Below are positions 25,491 through 34,473 of a stretch of 64,000 nucleotides of DNA, piece after piece; position 1 is the stretch's first letter; each line of letters starts with the position of its first letter. Source of the DNA: a bacterium (GTDB lineage Bacteria > Orphanbacterota > Orphanbacteria > Orphanbacterales > Orphanbacteraceae); contig JALGYY010000035.1 in the NCBI GenBank assembly GCA_025782575.1, forward strand, positions 404,670 through 468,669, written 5' to 3'. Under the pieces are notes generated by a model, which saw nothing but the letters and a program-made list of their open reading frames with translations, was not told where the DNA came from and ran no database searches. The translations under genes and the position numbers were made by a program.

Positions 25491-28484
25491 TCACTGGTTA
25501 TTCGGGAAGCGGGGATCCCATCGGGGAACGACCGGGTCGTCCAGGTCCCAGTTCTTTCTCCACTCGAGAGCGCGAGCGGCGTCGATCAACCGGATCGCCT
25601 CCTCGATTTCCTTCGATGGGGTGATGTCACGGGATGCATCCCTCGCCACATCGTAAACGAATCCCAGATCGCTCTCACGGGCCCAATAGGACTTGCGCAG
25701 AATTTCGGCGAACTCGGCGATTGCCGCGTCGAACCGGAAGCGCGGGGGCGCGTTCTCGAATCGATCGTGGACGTCGCGGAGCCGAATCGACTCTTCCCTC
25801 TCCGTCACCTTGCCCGTTTCCGGACTCTCCCAGCGGAGACGAACGGTCGCCAGTTTTTTACTTTCCGGACGCTTTTCCAGTTTCACTTCGAACAGCGCCG
25901 TCACCTCATGACCGGCGCCCACTTCACCGGCATCGACCTGATCGTTACGGAAGTCCCTGTCCGCCACGTCACGGTTTTCATAACCGATGAGACGGTATCG
26001 TCGAACCGTACCCGGTTCGAAATCGACCTGAACTTTGACCTGTTTGGCGATCGACTGGAGTGTGCCGGTCAGGTTCTCGACGAATACGCGCCGCGCTTCG
26101 TCGATGTCGCCGACGTAGTAATAATTACCGTCTCCATTGTCGGCCAGCTTCTCCATCAGCACGTCGTTGTAGTTTCCCATGCCGAAGCCGACCGATGTCA
26201 GTTCGACACCGCGGGAAGCGTCCCGGGCGATTCGCTTCAGGATGTCTTCCGCGCCGGTACGCCCAACGTTGGCCACGCCGTCGGAGCAGAGAATGACACG
26301 GTTGATCCAGCCGGGCTGAAACGCGCGGGCTGCGTTAATATAGCCTTCGACCAGGCCCTGTTCCGCATTGGTCGATCCTGACGGGGTGAGGGAAGCGATA
26401 GCTGACTCGATTATACTGCGATTCTCGAGCGACATCGGCGGAAGCACGGTACGAGCCCGGCTGCCGTAAACGACGATCGCCACATGATCCTGCCCCTTCA
26501 GTTCATCCAGCAGCAGAAACAGAGTCCGCTTGACGAGCTCGAGCCTGTTTTCGCGGGCCATCGAACCGGAGACGTCGATCACGAATGTCAGGTTGGCCGG
26601 CTTCCGGTTTCGAACGTCGATTTCGCGTCCCTTAAGACCGACCCGCAACAGAACCAGATCTTCGCCGAAGCGCGAAGGTGCTGCGTCCAGATGAATGGCA
26701 AACGCATTCTCATCTTCCCATCCCCGCCTGTCGTAAGATGCGGGAACGAACTCGCTCGGTCGGGGCGGAGCGTAACGGTGATCGAAGAAGTTAATGAACT
26801 CTTCGACGCGGACAGCGTCCTTCGGCGGAAGGGTGTGCCGCTCCAGATAAGAGCGAGTGAGCGTGTACGAGCCGTTGTCCACGTCTACCGCGAATGTCGA
26901 GAGCGAATCATCCATCGGGTCGATGAATGGATTGACGCCGTAATGCTCGAAGAACATGGCGTCGAACGCCCGCCCGTTCACCGGGTCTGTGCCACCGACG
27001 GAAATGGGGTAGCGTTGTGATTCGGATTCGTGGAGATCATTCACGGCACCGAATAACTTGAAACTGCTCCCCGCTTCGGACTCACTCTTCGGCTCTGAGG
27101 AAGTGGGCCCACCCCCGCCACGGAAGAGTCCCTTTACATTGCCCCAGTTCCCTTCTTCAGGGGCCGGCTCACTGTCGGTTTTGCGAGTATCGGAACGGTG
27201 AGAGACATCTTTTTCGGGGGATGGTTTCGATCCGTTCATGTATCCCAGCGCGTGCAGCCTACCCTTCTGCTCTCGATTCAATTCGATCTTGTCGTGGTGG
27301 TCGGTTACTTCGATTGCATCGAGCGTGGTGCGCGAGGTATCGAGCTGCACATTGATAGTGGTCGTTTCTCCGACCTTGATTTCTACATTCTCAATTTCCC
27401 GGGAATAGTATCCGATTCGGTTGACTTTGATCTGATAGACACCGGCAGGAATCGACGGCACGCTGAAAGTGCCGTCCGACTGCGTAGTCCCTCCACGGCC
27501 GATGGCTCCGATAATGATATTTGCATACGGGATCGGCTTTCCGTCCAGGCTTGAGTGAACGGTTCCCTCAAGGGTCCCCGCTCTCTGGCTTTGGGACCTA
27601 GCCATTCTCCGTTTCTTAGCCTCGGCGCCCCATCGGTTTGCTTCGGCAATCCTTCTCTTGTCAGAGTCCGCAATCCACCGTTTCTCAGACTCCGCGCGAC
27701 GTCTCTCACCCCTGGCCACCCGCCGTGCTTCAGCCTCCGCCTCGCGCTGTTCCGCTTCCTGCTGCCAGATCGTGGCGAGCGAACCGACCGCCGAGTAAAA
27801 GTGGAAGACAGGCATGATGGTGCCGCCCGGTTCACTCCCTCGTACAGGAATGATGTTCTCCCGGACGGGCTCCCCGCCTGCATGAGCGGCCGGAGCTGAG
27901 GAGCTCTTGGTCGGCACATCGGAGAGCGCTTTATCCGCAGGTGCCTTGTCGGCGGGCGGCTTATCGGCAGGCAGTTTGAAGGAAAGCGTTCCATCTTTCT
28001 TCTGAAGCGCGGACTTCGCCTCCCCTGCCGCCTGCTTCGTTGCGACCTCTGCCGGCCGACTCTGTTTCACCGTCTTCTGCGGGGGCCGCTCCTCGTTTAC
28101 AATTACACTAGGTACAACCCGATCGTCTTCTGGCGCGACATCGGGCGTCACGTCGCCGGGCGCCGCATCATGCACTAGAGCACGCTCCTCAGTCGACTCA
28201 GGAATCCCAGGACCCTGCAAGACCGGCTGTCCTTCCTGAATCAACTCATGCGGGGCCGTACCTGATGCCAGGCGATCGACCTCTGTCTTCTTCGTGTCAT
28301 CGAGATTCACATAAGTAATCAAAAGCAGGACGGCAAGCGCCGCACCACCAATTGCGGCCGGCATGGGCAGCCAGGGGATCCCCCGCCTGCGCCCTTTCTT
28401 TCTCTCGTCCGTGATCGCCTGCCAGATCCGGCGCTGCTCATCGTCTGTCATTTTTGCGCATTGCTTTTCGAATTGCTCTTTCAT
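25491..28484 (-). CDS. Membrane-anchored vWA protein with carboxypeptidase-regulatory-like domain; candidate anti-sigma factor
   Basis: 997 aa. Order: cytoplasmic N-terminus of about 40 residues, one transmembrane helix (about 42-60), a long Ala/Lys/Asp-rich linker, a carboxypeptidase-regulatory-like beta domain (about 300-385; GTVHSSLDGKPIPYANIIIG, TTQSDGTFSVPSIPAGVYQI), a YfbK-type region (DSLSTFAVDVDNGSYTLTRS), a vWA domain with MIDAS motif FVIDVSGSMA (near 630) and a C-terminal DUF3520-like domain. Its start overlaps the ECF sigma factor stop (ATGA). The short cytoplasmic tail, TM helix and coupling suggest it could sense envelope state and bind the sigma factor, an inference from organisation only. 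Confidence 0.85.
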   Translation of the reverse strand: MKEQFEKQCAKMTDDEQRRIWQAITDERKKGRRRGIPWLPMPAAIGGAALAVLLLITYVNLDDTKKTEVDRLASGTAPHELIQEGQPVLQGPGIPESTEERALVHDAAPGDVTPDVAPEDDRVVPSVIVNEERPPQKTVKQSRPAEVATKQAAGEAKSALQKKDGTLSFKLPADKPPADKAPADKALSDVPTKSSSAPAAHAGGEPVRENIIPVRGSEPGGTIMPVFHFYSAVGSLATIWQQEAEQREAEAEARRVARGERRRAESEKRWIADSDKRRIAEANRWGAEAKKRRMARSQSQRAGTLEGTVHSSLDGKPIPYANIIIGAIGRGGTTQSDGTFSVPSIPAGVYQIKVNRIGYYSREIENVEIKVGETTTINVQLDTSRTTLDAIEVTDHHDKIELNREQKGRLHALGYMNGSKPSPEKDVSHRSDTRKTDSEPAPEEGNWGNVKGLFRGGGGPTSSEPKSESEAGSSFKLFGAVNDLHESESQRYPISVGGTDPVNGRAFDAMFFEHYGVNPFIDPMDDSLSTFAVDVDNGSYTLTRSYLERHTLPPKDAVRVEEFINFFDHRYAPPRPSEFVPASYDRRGWEDENAFAIHLDAAPSRFGEDLVLLRVGLKGREIDVRNRKPANLTFVIDVSGSMARENRLELVKRTLFLLLDELKGQDHVAIVVYGSRARTVLPPMSLENRSIIESAIASLTPSGSTNAEQGLVEGYINAARAFQPGWINRVILCSDGVANVGRTGAEDILKRIARDASRGVELTSVGFGMGNYNDVLMEKLADNGDGNYYYVGDIDEARRVFVENLTGTLQSIAKQVKVQVDFEPGTVRRYRLIGYENRDVADRDFRNDQVDAGEVGAGHEVTALFEVKLEKRPESKKLATVRLRWESPETGKVTEREESIRLRDVHDRFENAPPRFRFDAAIAEFAEILRKSYWARESDLGFVYDVARDASRDITPSKEIEEAIRLIDAARALEWRKNWDLDDPVVPRWDPRFPNNQ

Positions 28485-29059
28485 GACCTCTGCTCCTGCA
28501 TTGGGGTTGCCGAATTGAGGTCGGCGGCATCTTGTAAAAGTGTGCGAAGCGCTTCTTTCCCTCGATGATGGTGGACCCGGGCAGTCGGTTCGCTGATACC
28601 GAGCGATTCGGCGATTTCGCGAAATGAGTAACCCATCCACTCTCGAAGCAAAATGACGCTCCGCTGACGGTCGGAGATCTTCTTGAGCGATCGATGAAGA
28701 AGGGCCGCTTCCAGAGGATCACCGAATGAATGGTCCACCGGAATCTCGGCGACGTCATCGAGTGAGAAGGTCTGCTTCATCCTGCGGAGAAACCGGCGCT
28801 TCCAGTCACGTGACCGTCGAATCGCGATTCCACAAAGCCACGCTTCGATCGATCCCTCACCACGAAACGAATGAATCCCCCGTACGGCGCTCACGTATGT
28901 TTCCTGAAGTACGTCCATGGCATCCTCACGATTTCCGATGTGGTAGAAGATGAGGCCGAACAGCCTGCCCCGCGTTTTGTCGTAGAGTTCGCGCCACGCG
29001 AGATCTTCACCATCGATCAGACGTTTTGTGAGTTTTTGATCCGGTGCGTCGGCATTCAT
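28481..29059 (-). CDS. ECF-type RNA polymerase sigma factor
   Basis: 192 aa with sigma region 2 (DLAWRELYDKTRGRLFGLIF, NREDAMDVLQETYVSAVRGI, GEGSIEAWLCGIAIRRSRDW) and region 4 (SDRQRSVILLREWMGYSFRE, AESLGISEPTARVHHHRGKE). Regions 3 and 1 are absent, as in extracytoplasmic function factors. ATG 29059 (MNADAPD) is preceded by GAGAGGAA; ATG 29092 is an alternative. It is translationally coupled to the membrane vWA protein downstream, which may act as its regulator. Its own target promoter cannot be defined here. Confidence 0.93.
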   Translation of the reverse strand: MNADAPDQKLTKRLIDGEDLAWRELYDKTRGRLFGLIFYHIGNREDAMDVLQETYVSAVRGIHSFRGEGSIEAWLCGIAIRRSRDWKRRFLRRMKQTFSLDDVAEIPVDHSFGDPLEAALLHRSLKKISDRQRSVILLREWMGYSFREIAESLGISEPTARVHHHRGKEALRTLLQDAADLNSATPMQEQRS

Positions 29060-29194
29060 CCGGAGATTCCTCTCACTTGTTCGTAGTTCCATTCCCGTTC
29101 TGTGCTCATGGAGTCGCAGGTCCGGATCGGAACGTTTACAGATGCCGGGAAGACTGTACGATTATTTCGTGCAGGGAGGGGGTGAGGTGAGTGG

Positions 29195-30427
29195 CTATCC
29201 CCGGCTCGCAAGCAGAGTCTTCAGCCGCCGTTGAAGATCGACCTCGTCGCCGGGCTCGAATCCGATCTTTCTTTCGACAATCGTCCCCTCTCGATCAATG
29301 AGAAAGAGAGTAGGAATCCCTCCCACCTGATAAGTCCGTCCTGTAACGCCCCCCATGCGACGATCCATGACAACGGGAAACGAGAAACCGTTTTCTTCCA
29401 TGTAGTGGTCGACATGAGAAACGGAATCGTCGTAACTGACCGTAAACAGCAACAGGTTCTGCTCTTCAAACCGCTCGACGAGATTGACAAGTTGAGGAAC
29501 CTCCTCAACACATCCGGATCACCAGGTGGCCCAGTAGGCGAGAAGTGTGGGCCGGCCATCGCGGACGGCGGAAAATTGAATGGAGCGGCCCGAGCGGTCA
29601 GGCAGCCGGAAATCAGGTGCCCGATCTCCTATTAGAAGCGCCGTCCGAGGCTCAGGCGGAATTGAAGGCGTTCCCCAAACGACCCATTGCCCGGCAGGAT
29701 CCCATCGGTCGAGCGTAAAGGCCCGGCCGTCGATCAGGAATGATTCATCGAGTCTAAATCTTTCCACACTGTTTCGGTTCCCGTCAAACATGCCATCACC
29801 GTTCTGATCGATCAGGAGGAGATCCTCAGCCTCGAACAGTCCGTTCCCGTCTCCGTCGTAGAGCGCGAACCGCGGGCCTCCACCCGGAAACTGAGCCTGA
29901 CGGAGCTCGGCGGATTCATAACGAAATTGAACGCTTCCGTTTCTGGTGCGAAGAAGGGGGAGTATGCGAAAGGACGGGGCCGGCAGATCGATCGGCTCGG
30001 ATTGGAAGTAACCGGGATGGCCGGGATAAGGGGTAATCAGGAATTCGACAGTCGGATGATCGGTCCCCTGATACTCGATTCGGAACTGCATGTCGTCGAG
30101 CACCCCGCCCCGAGTGGCACGTAGCGACACGATCGCCTCCGTGCCGCCATCTCCCCCGCGGGGAAGTTTCACTGTCCATTCGACGACCTCATCCGGTGAC
30201 GGTACTTCGTCGTTCAAAGAAGCTTCTACTGTCATCTCCAACTGGGGCGAGGCGCTCCATACGGGATGCTCGCCCAGAGGAACGGTCTCCAGTTCTGTAG
30301 GACCGGAGCTCCCACCACAGGATAGCGCGAGGATCAGAAGGACGCCGAAGAGCGCGCGGGACCCGGCTCCTGCTCGATTGAATTCCCCAGGTGCAGTACC
30401 GGAAACTATTGGTCCGTAGTTTCTCAC
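29195..30427 (-). CDS. Selenocysteine-containing thioredoxin-like (TlpA/AhpC-TSA) lipoprotein, in-frame UGA as Sec303
   Basis: 410 aa when the UGA at 29519-29521 is read as selenocysteine. Order: signal peptide with lipobox ending at Cys37, a beta-rich domain (about 45-240) containing Ca-binding-like loops (DGDGNGLFEAEDL, DQNGDGMFDG), and a thioredoxin fold: APDFRLPDRSGR, LLAYWATW, then U303-S-G-C306, GFSFPVVMD and cis-Pro372 in GGIPTLFLID. Sec replaces the attacking Cys of CxxC. Sequence continues in frame with perfect family similarity on both sides of the UGA, and a SECIS-like hairpin follows. GTG 30427 overlaps the kinase stop (GTGA). Likely an envelope thiol-disulfide or peroxide-related reductase; the partner is unknown. 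Confidence 0.88.
29491..29509 (-). promoter_or_regulatory. Bacterial SECIS-like hairpin for selenocysteine insertion
   Basis: Starting 9 nt after the UGA on the minus strand, GTTGAGGA pairs perfectly with TCCTCAAC around a GGT loop (8 bp). Opening the top pair gives the loop AGGUU, which resembles the AGGUCU loop of E. coli fdhF from memory, and the distance from UGA to the loop (16-17 nt) is similar. This is the position and shape needed for SelB-dependent recoding. Confidence 0.85.
29519..29521 (-). other. In-frame UGA codon predicted to encode selenocysteine
   Basis: TGA on the minus strand falls at the first residue of a thioredoxin-type CxxC motif, in WATW-UGA-SGC. Many other genes in the window end in TGA, including ATGA/GTGA overlaps, so the code is not globally reassigned. 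Confidence 0.85.
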
Positions 30428-31329
30428 CCGCCCCTCTTGCTTGATCCGTGATGCCCGAAATCATGGGGAAGTCTCACTTTGAGCGCCCCCGGTTTCAGGG
30501 TGTAATCGAGCACCGCACCCGCTTCGATCGGTTCACCATCGACATGGAGCGGGCCCCGGTTCGTTCTGGTAATACGCGCGGCGCGACAACGGTAAATCTC
30601 CACTTGCGGAATCGACCGGATCGAACCATCAAAAAGTCTGGGTGAATTCACCACTACTTCGAGGGCGTTCAGACTTCGAACCATGACAACATCCAGGATG
30701 CCGTCAGTCGGGTCGGCTTCGGGAGCGATGATCGCACCGGAACCGAACTGGCTTGTATTGGCAACGGTCACGAGAAAGACGGGAGCGATCACTTCCATGT
30801 CATCGAACTGCAGGCTGACTTCTACCGGCCTGTACTGGAGTGATTCCCGAGCCGCGATCCCGAGATAGGGAAGCAGGCCGCGCACCTTGCTGCGGGTGAA
30901 TTCTTCGCCGACAATCGCGTCAAAACCGAGTCCCGAAACACAGAAGAACGGCTCACCGTTCACATAACCGACATCGAGCGAAACGTCGCGGCCGCCACGA
31001 AGGACCTGGTACGCGCCTCGCAAAGTCGAGCCGATTCCAAGTGCCCGCGCGAAGCCGTTCCCCGAGCCGAGAGGGAGCACGCCGAGTGTGGACCCTGTAC
31101 CCGTCAGGGCATCAGCGATATGGTGCACCGTCCCGTCGCCACCCGCCGCGACTACAAGATCAACACCGCTCGCTGCGGCCGATCGGGCGGAGGAAATCAG
31201 ATCTTCCTCACTGCGAGGCACAAGGACCGTCACCTGATCATCCGGCAGGACACCGGACACACGTTCCCCGAGTCGCTGTCTGTCCCTGGGGAGTCCGGCC
31301 TTGGGATTGACGAGTACTGTTACTTGCAT
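30424..31329 (-). CDS. Diacylglycerol kinase-family lipid kinase (YegS/BmrU type)
   Basis: 301 aa of the DAGK catalytic fold: N-terminal VLVNPKAG, the nucleotide-binding GGDGTVHHIADAL, LPLGSGNGFARALG, and GLGFDAIV. It probably phosphorylates a membrane lipid such as diacylglycerol, sphingoid base or undecaprenol-related substrate; the specificity cannot be decided. ATG 31329 begins right at the fold; ATG 31368 is an alternative immediately next to a hairpin that would occlude its ribosome site. Its stop overlaps the start of the selenoprotein gene, so the two are cotranscribed. Confidence 0.88.
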   Translation of the reverse strand: MQVTVLVNPKAGLPRDRQRLGERVSGVLPDDQVTVLVPRSEEDLISSARSAAASGVDLVVAAGGDGTVHHIADALTGTGSTLGVLPLGSGNGFARALGIGSTLRGAYQVLRGGRDVSLDVGYVNGEPFFCVSGLGFDAIVGEEFTRSKVRGLLPYLGIAARESLQYRPVEVSLQFDDMEVIAPVFLVTVANTSQFGSGAIIAPEADPTDGILDVVMVRSLNALEVVVNSPRLFDGSIRSIPQVEIYRCRAARITRTNRGPLHVDGEPIEAGAVLDYTLKPGALKVRLPHDFGHHGSSKRGG

Positions 31330-31370
31330 GACGGAAGTCAGGATAGCAGAAGTGGATTCGGGTGCCATGC

Positions 31371-31399
31371 AAAGAGGGCCACCAACGGCAGCCCTCTTT
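31371..31399. other. 9-bp stem-loop upstream of the lipid kinase gene
   Basis: AAAGAGGGC at 31371-31379 pairs with GCCCTCTTT at 31391-31399 around an 11-nt loop, then GAAAAAA on the plus strand. It could be a leader hairpin of the minus-strand lipid kinase transcript. Neither side shows a convincing T-tract in transcript direction beyond TTT. Confidence 0.4.
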
Positions 31400-31822
31400 G
31401 AAAAAATGCCCCCCGCCTAATCCGTGCCCACAACTCGGAAACCCAGGGTAGTCTATGGAATCCCTATCATAGATTTGGCTCATGACGAAGCGGCCACGAG
31501 TAATGAGCAGGGGACAATTCCGTTATCACCCGAGTTGTCTGATTAAATACACTAACAAGTCCCGTGCCAGGGGCTTCCGATTCCCGCCACCCTATCTTCT
31601 TACTGGATACCAAGTTACAAAGGGGGATTCGGGCGTACACTCGGTTCACAGATTTGTAGGAAGGCACCTACGGTTTCTGTAGGATTCCAACTCATGTTAT
31701 CCACGATAAGATCATCATAATTAATTGGTTTGTATATGATTATAAAATTTTTAAGTGGTACAACAATAATGAGGGGTACACTACATAGTATGTAGTTTCC
31801 GGGCGATTATCGTTTGTTCTGA
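31400..31822. other. AT-rich intergenic region with palindrome
   Basis: About 420 bp, distinctly AT-rich compared with its surroundings (for example TATAAAATTTTTAAG near 31740). An 8-bp palindrome ACTACATA-G-TATGTAGT sits at 31780-31796, close to the end of the regulator gene. The shorter stem CCTAC/GTAGG lies near 31670. This is the likely promoter area of the lipid kinase/selenoprotein operon. No convincing ORF is seen. Confidence 0.5.
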
Positions 31823-34267
31823 CTACAAAGGGATGGGAATCTTCAGTTTTTTCACTCTGTACCACATGGCGCGCTCAGAAATTCCCAGAAGTCGAGCCGC
31901 TTTCGACTGAATCCAGCCGGTTCGCTCAAGGGCGTCCCGGATCATTTCCCGTTCATAGTCCGCCAGGCTCTCGGCCAGATCCCTCAATTCCTCTCCCTGG
32001 CCTCCGGATTCCCTCTCCTCCTGCCAGACAAGAAGGGCCGGTGGAAGGTCCTCGATAACAATCTCGTTGCTTCCTCCCATCACGAGGGATCGCTCCAGGC
32101 AGTTATTGAGCTGCCGGACGTTCCCAGGCCACGGATACTGGTGGAAGAGGCGCATGACCGCCGGAGAGACCTTTCTGGGGGCGAGCCCCTGCTCCTCACA
32201 GCAGCGACGGATCTGGTGGTCCACTAGAGCCGGGATGTCTTCCCTCCGCTCACGTAGCGCGGGGAGGTGAATCGCGACGACATGTAGCCGGTAATAGAGA
32301 TCCCGCCGGAACCGGCCCGCCTCCATCTCCTCCTGAAGGTCTCGATTGGTTGCCGCCAGGATCCGGACATCGACGGGGCGGGGCTGATCGCCCCCCACCC
32401 TTTCCACGATCCTCTCCTGAAGGATTCGAAGGACCTTCGCCTGGGTCACCATGCTCATGTCTGCTACTTCGTCAAGGAGAAGAGATCCGCCGTCGGCCTG
32501 CTCGAACTTCCCCATTCGCCGATCGACGCCGGTAGCCACTCGCTCCTCGATCCCGAACAACTCGCTTTCAAGCAGCATCTCTGGGATGGCGGCGCAATTG
32601 ATTTTGACGAACGGGCCTTCCCGCCTGGCTCCATTGTAATGGATAGCGCTTGCCACCAGCTCCTTTCCCGTTCCACTTTCTCCAGTGATTAATACCGAAG
32701 AACGTACTTCACCCAGTTTCCAGATCGAATCGAATACGTTTCGCATGCCTTTTGAGTCACCGACGATATTCTCGAGCCCATACCGCTCCGTGATTTCCTT
32801 CTTGAGTCGATCCGCCTCTTCCAGGCGGCGGGCGAGGCGCTCCTCCTCGACCGCAAGCGCCGCCTGGCTCACGAACAACTCCAGAACTTGTACGAGTTCC
32901 TCCGTCGGCCGCCTTCCGCCGATCGGATCCTCGGCCACCAGAAAGCCGAGCGGCTCGCTCTCGCCCCGCTCCAGAGGGACAATGAGCCGGTCGCCCGAGG
33001 CCCAGAGTTCACTCGCCTCATCCCGGCTCTCCCCTCCGATCCCGGTTACGAGATAGGCGACGCCCACACGACTCGCGTCACCCAGAAATGAACTTTGAAG
33101 CGCCCGGGGAGCGAAGAGCTGATCCTCCACTACGGTCGCTTCGTCATTCACGTAACCATGCGAGCTGATCGCACTTCTGGTCCCCTCGGCGTCATGAATC
33201 CGGATCATCACTTTCCGGAAAAGTCCCGCCTGGACGATTGCCCCGACAATCAACTCCAGTTTTTCCGCCACTGATTCGATATGGGGAAGTCTCGTAGCGA
33301 TCTCGAACAGGTAGGCCATCTGACTCTTGGCTTCCTGAAGTTGAACCGTCCGCCGGTCAACCATATGCTCGAGACCTTCAGCATAGTCCCGAAGTCTCGA
33401 CTCGAGTTCCCGCCTTCTCGTAAGATCTCTTCCGACGAAGTGCAGGAAAAAACGGTCTTCCCCTTCGCGAATCAGATTGGCCCGGAACTCGTAGAACAGT
33501 TCCGCACCGTCTCGATCATGCAGTGTCATTTCGAATGGCCGGAGCTCCCTCTCTCCCTGTACAAGAGCGTCCTTCGTCTTGCTGAACTTGTTTGCGGCCT
33601 TCTCGCCCAGCAGATCTCCGAGCGTCTTCCCTACCACGCCATCTTCTTCAAGACCGAATTGGATGAGACCCCCTCGGTTGATTCGGATCAGACGAAGATG
33701 AGTATCACAAAGGAAATTGAGATCCGGTGCGTGGTCCAGGAGGTGTCGGTAGAGTTGTTCGCTCCGCCTGGACCGGTGAAGCAGACGGGCATTGTCGAGG
33801 GCGATGCCGATCTGGCCCGCCACCGCGGCAAGGAGAGAGAGGTCCCCCTTGGAGATAGAGCCTGTCGATTCAGACCCGATATTCAGCACTCCCAGAACTT
33901 CCCCTCTCGCACGAATCGGCTCGCTGACGAACGAGCGCAGGCCGAGGTCGAAAATGAAACGCCGCAGGACGCGGTCATCGCCGCTCGTATCGCGAACCAC
34001 TATGCGGATTCCGGTTTCGGCCACTTCGCCGATGATTCCCTCACCGACTCGCAATTCGTCGTACTCTTCCAGAAGCCTTTGGGGAAGCCCGACACCAGCT
34101 CGGCGAGTAAGAACGCGCTTCATCGGATCGAGAAGGAAGATCGCCCCGCTTTCGAAATCCAGACGGCGGACCACACGGTCCAGAACAACCTGCAGGTTGT
34201 CATCTGGAGAATCTGATGCGGCGAGAAGAGAGAATATCTCCTCGAAGAGAACGCGTTCAGTCTGCAT
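31823..34267 (-). CDS. GAF-PAS-GAF-AAA-HTH regulator (NtrC-like, GAFTGA variant)
   Basis: 814 aa: GAF domain (about 20-165), PAS domain (170-290), a coiled coil, a second GAF (330-480), the AAA+ domain (about 490-720) with Walker A GESGTGKE and Walker B GGSLLLDEV, and a C-terminal Fis-type helix-turn-helix (SKAARLLGISERAMWYRVKK). The loop that contacts sigma54 reads ERVATGV instead of GAFTGA, so canonical sigma54 activation is uncertain. It probably senses small ligands or redox through the GAF domains. ATG 34267 has a GGAG site about 11 nt upstream. Its signals and targets are unknown. Confidence 0.88.
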   Translation of the reverse strand: MQTERVLFEEIFSLLAASDSPDDNLQVVLDRVVRRLDFESGAIFLLDPMKRVLTRRAGVGLPQRLLEEYDELRVGEGIIGEVAETGIRIVVRDTSGDDRVLRRFIFDLGLRSFVSEPIRARGEVLGVLNIGSESTGSISKGDLSLLAAVAGQIGIALDNARLLHRSRRSEQLYRHLLDHAPDLNFLCDTHLRLIRINRGGLIQFGLEEDGVVGKTLGDLLGEKAANKFSKTKDALVQGERELRPFEMTLHDRDGAELFYEFRANLIREGEDRFFLHFVGRDLTRRRELESRLRDYAEGLEHMVDRRTVQLQEAKSQMAYLFEIATRLPHIESVAEKLELIVGAIVQAGLFRKVMIRIHDAEGTRSAISSHGYVNDEATVVEDQLFAPRALQSSFLGDASRVGVAYLVTGIGGESRDEASELWASGDRLIVPLERGESEPLGFLVAEDPIGGRRPTEELVQVLELFVSQAALAVEEERLARRLEEADRLKKEITERYGLENIVGDSKGMRNVFDSIWKLGEVRSSVLITGESGTGKELVASAIHYNGARREGPFVKINCAAIPEMLLESELFGIEERVATGVDRRMGKFEQADGGSLLLDEVADMSMVTQAKVLRILQERIVERVGGDQPRPVDVRILAATNRDLQEEMEAGRFRRDLYYRLHVVAIHLPALRERREDIPALVDHQIRRCCEEQGLAPRKVSPAVMRLFHQYPWPGNVRQLNNCLERSLVMGGSNEIVIEDLPPALLVWQEERESGGQGEELRDLAESLADYEREMIRDALERTGWIQSKAARLLGISERAMWYRVKKLKIPIPL

Positions 34268-34473
34268 GGGTGATGCTCCGATCGTGCGATAGGGCGTACT
34301 CCAGTATACCGAATGAGCTCATTCTGATCAAGCTCACGGACTGGCGGGGGCGGTGCGGAACCCCTCCCATCATCACTCCACTTGTCTTCCCGGCTTGCAT
34401 ACAATCCGAAGGATCGATAGTCTCAGCCGGGACGGGTATGAAAAGCCCGTGAAATGGAGAAGGAGGGCCCCAC

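Noticed and set aside
29519-29521. UGA in the TlpA-like gene as an ordinary nonsense mutation or assembly frameshift
   Set aside because: The frame is unbroken on both sides, the codon is exactly at the Cys of CxxC, and a suitable hairpin follows. A random stop is unlikely to coincide with all three, though sequencing error cannot be fully excluded.
31467-31667. Small minus-strand ORF in the AT-rich intergenic region
   Set aside because: No ribosome binding site, no domain, and skewed composition; treated as non-coding.
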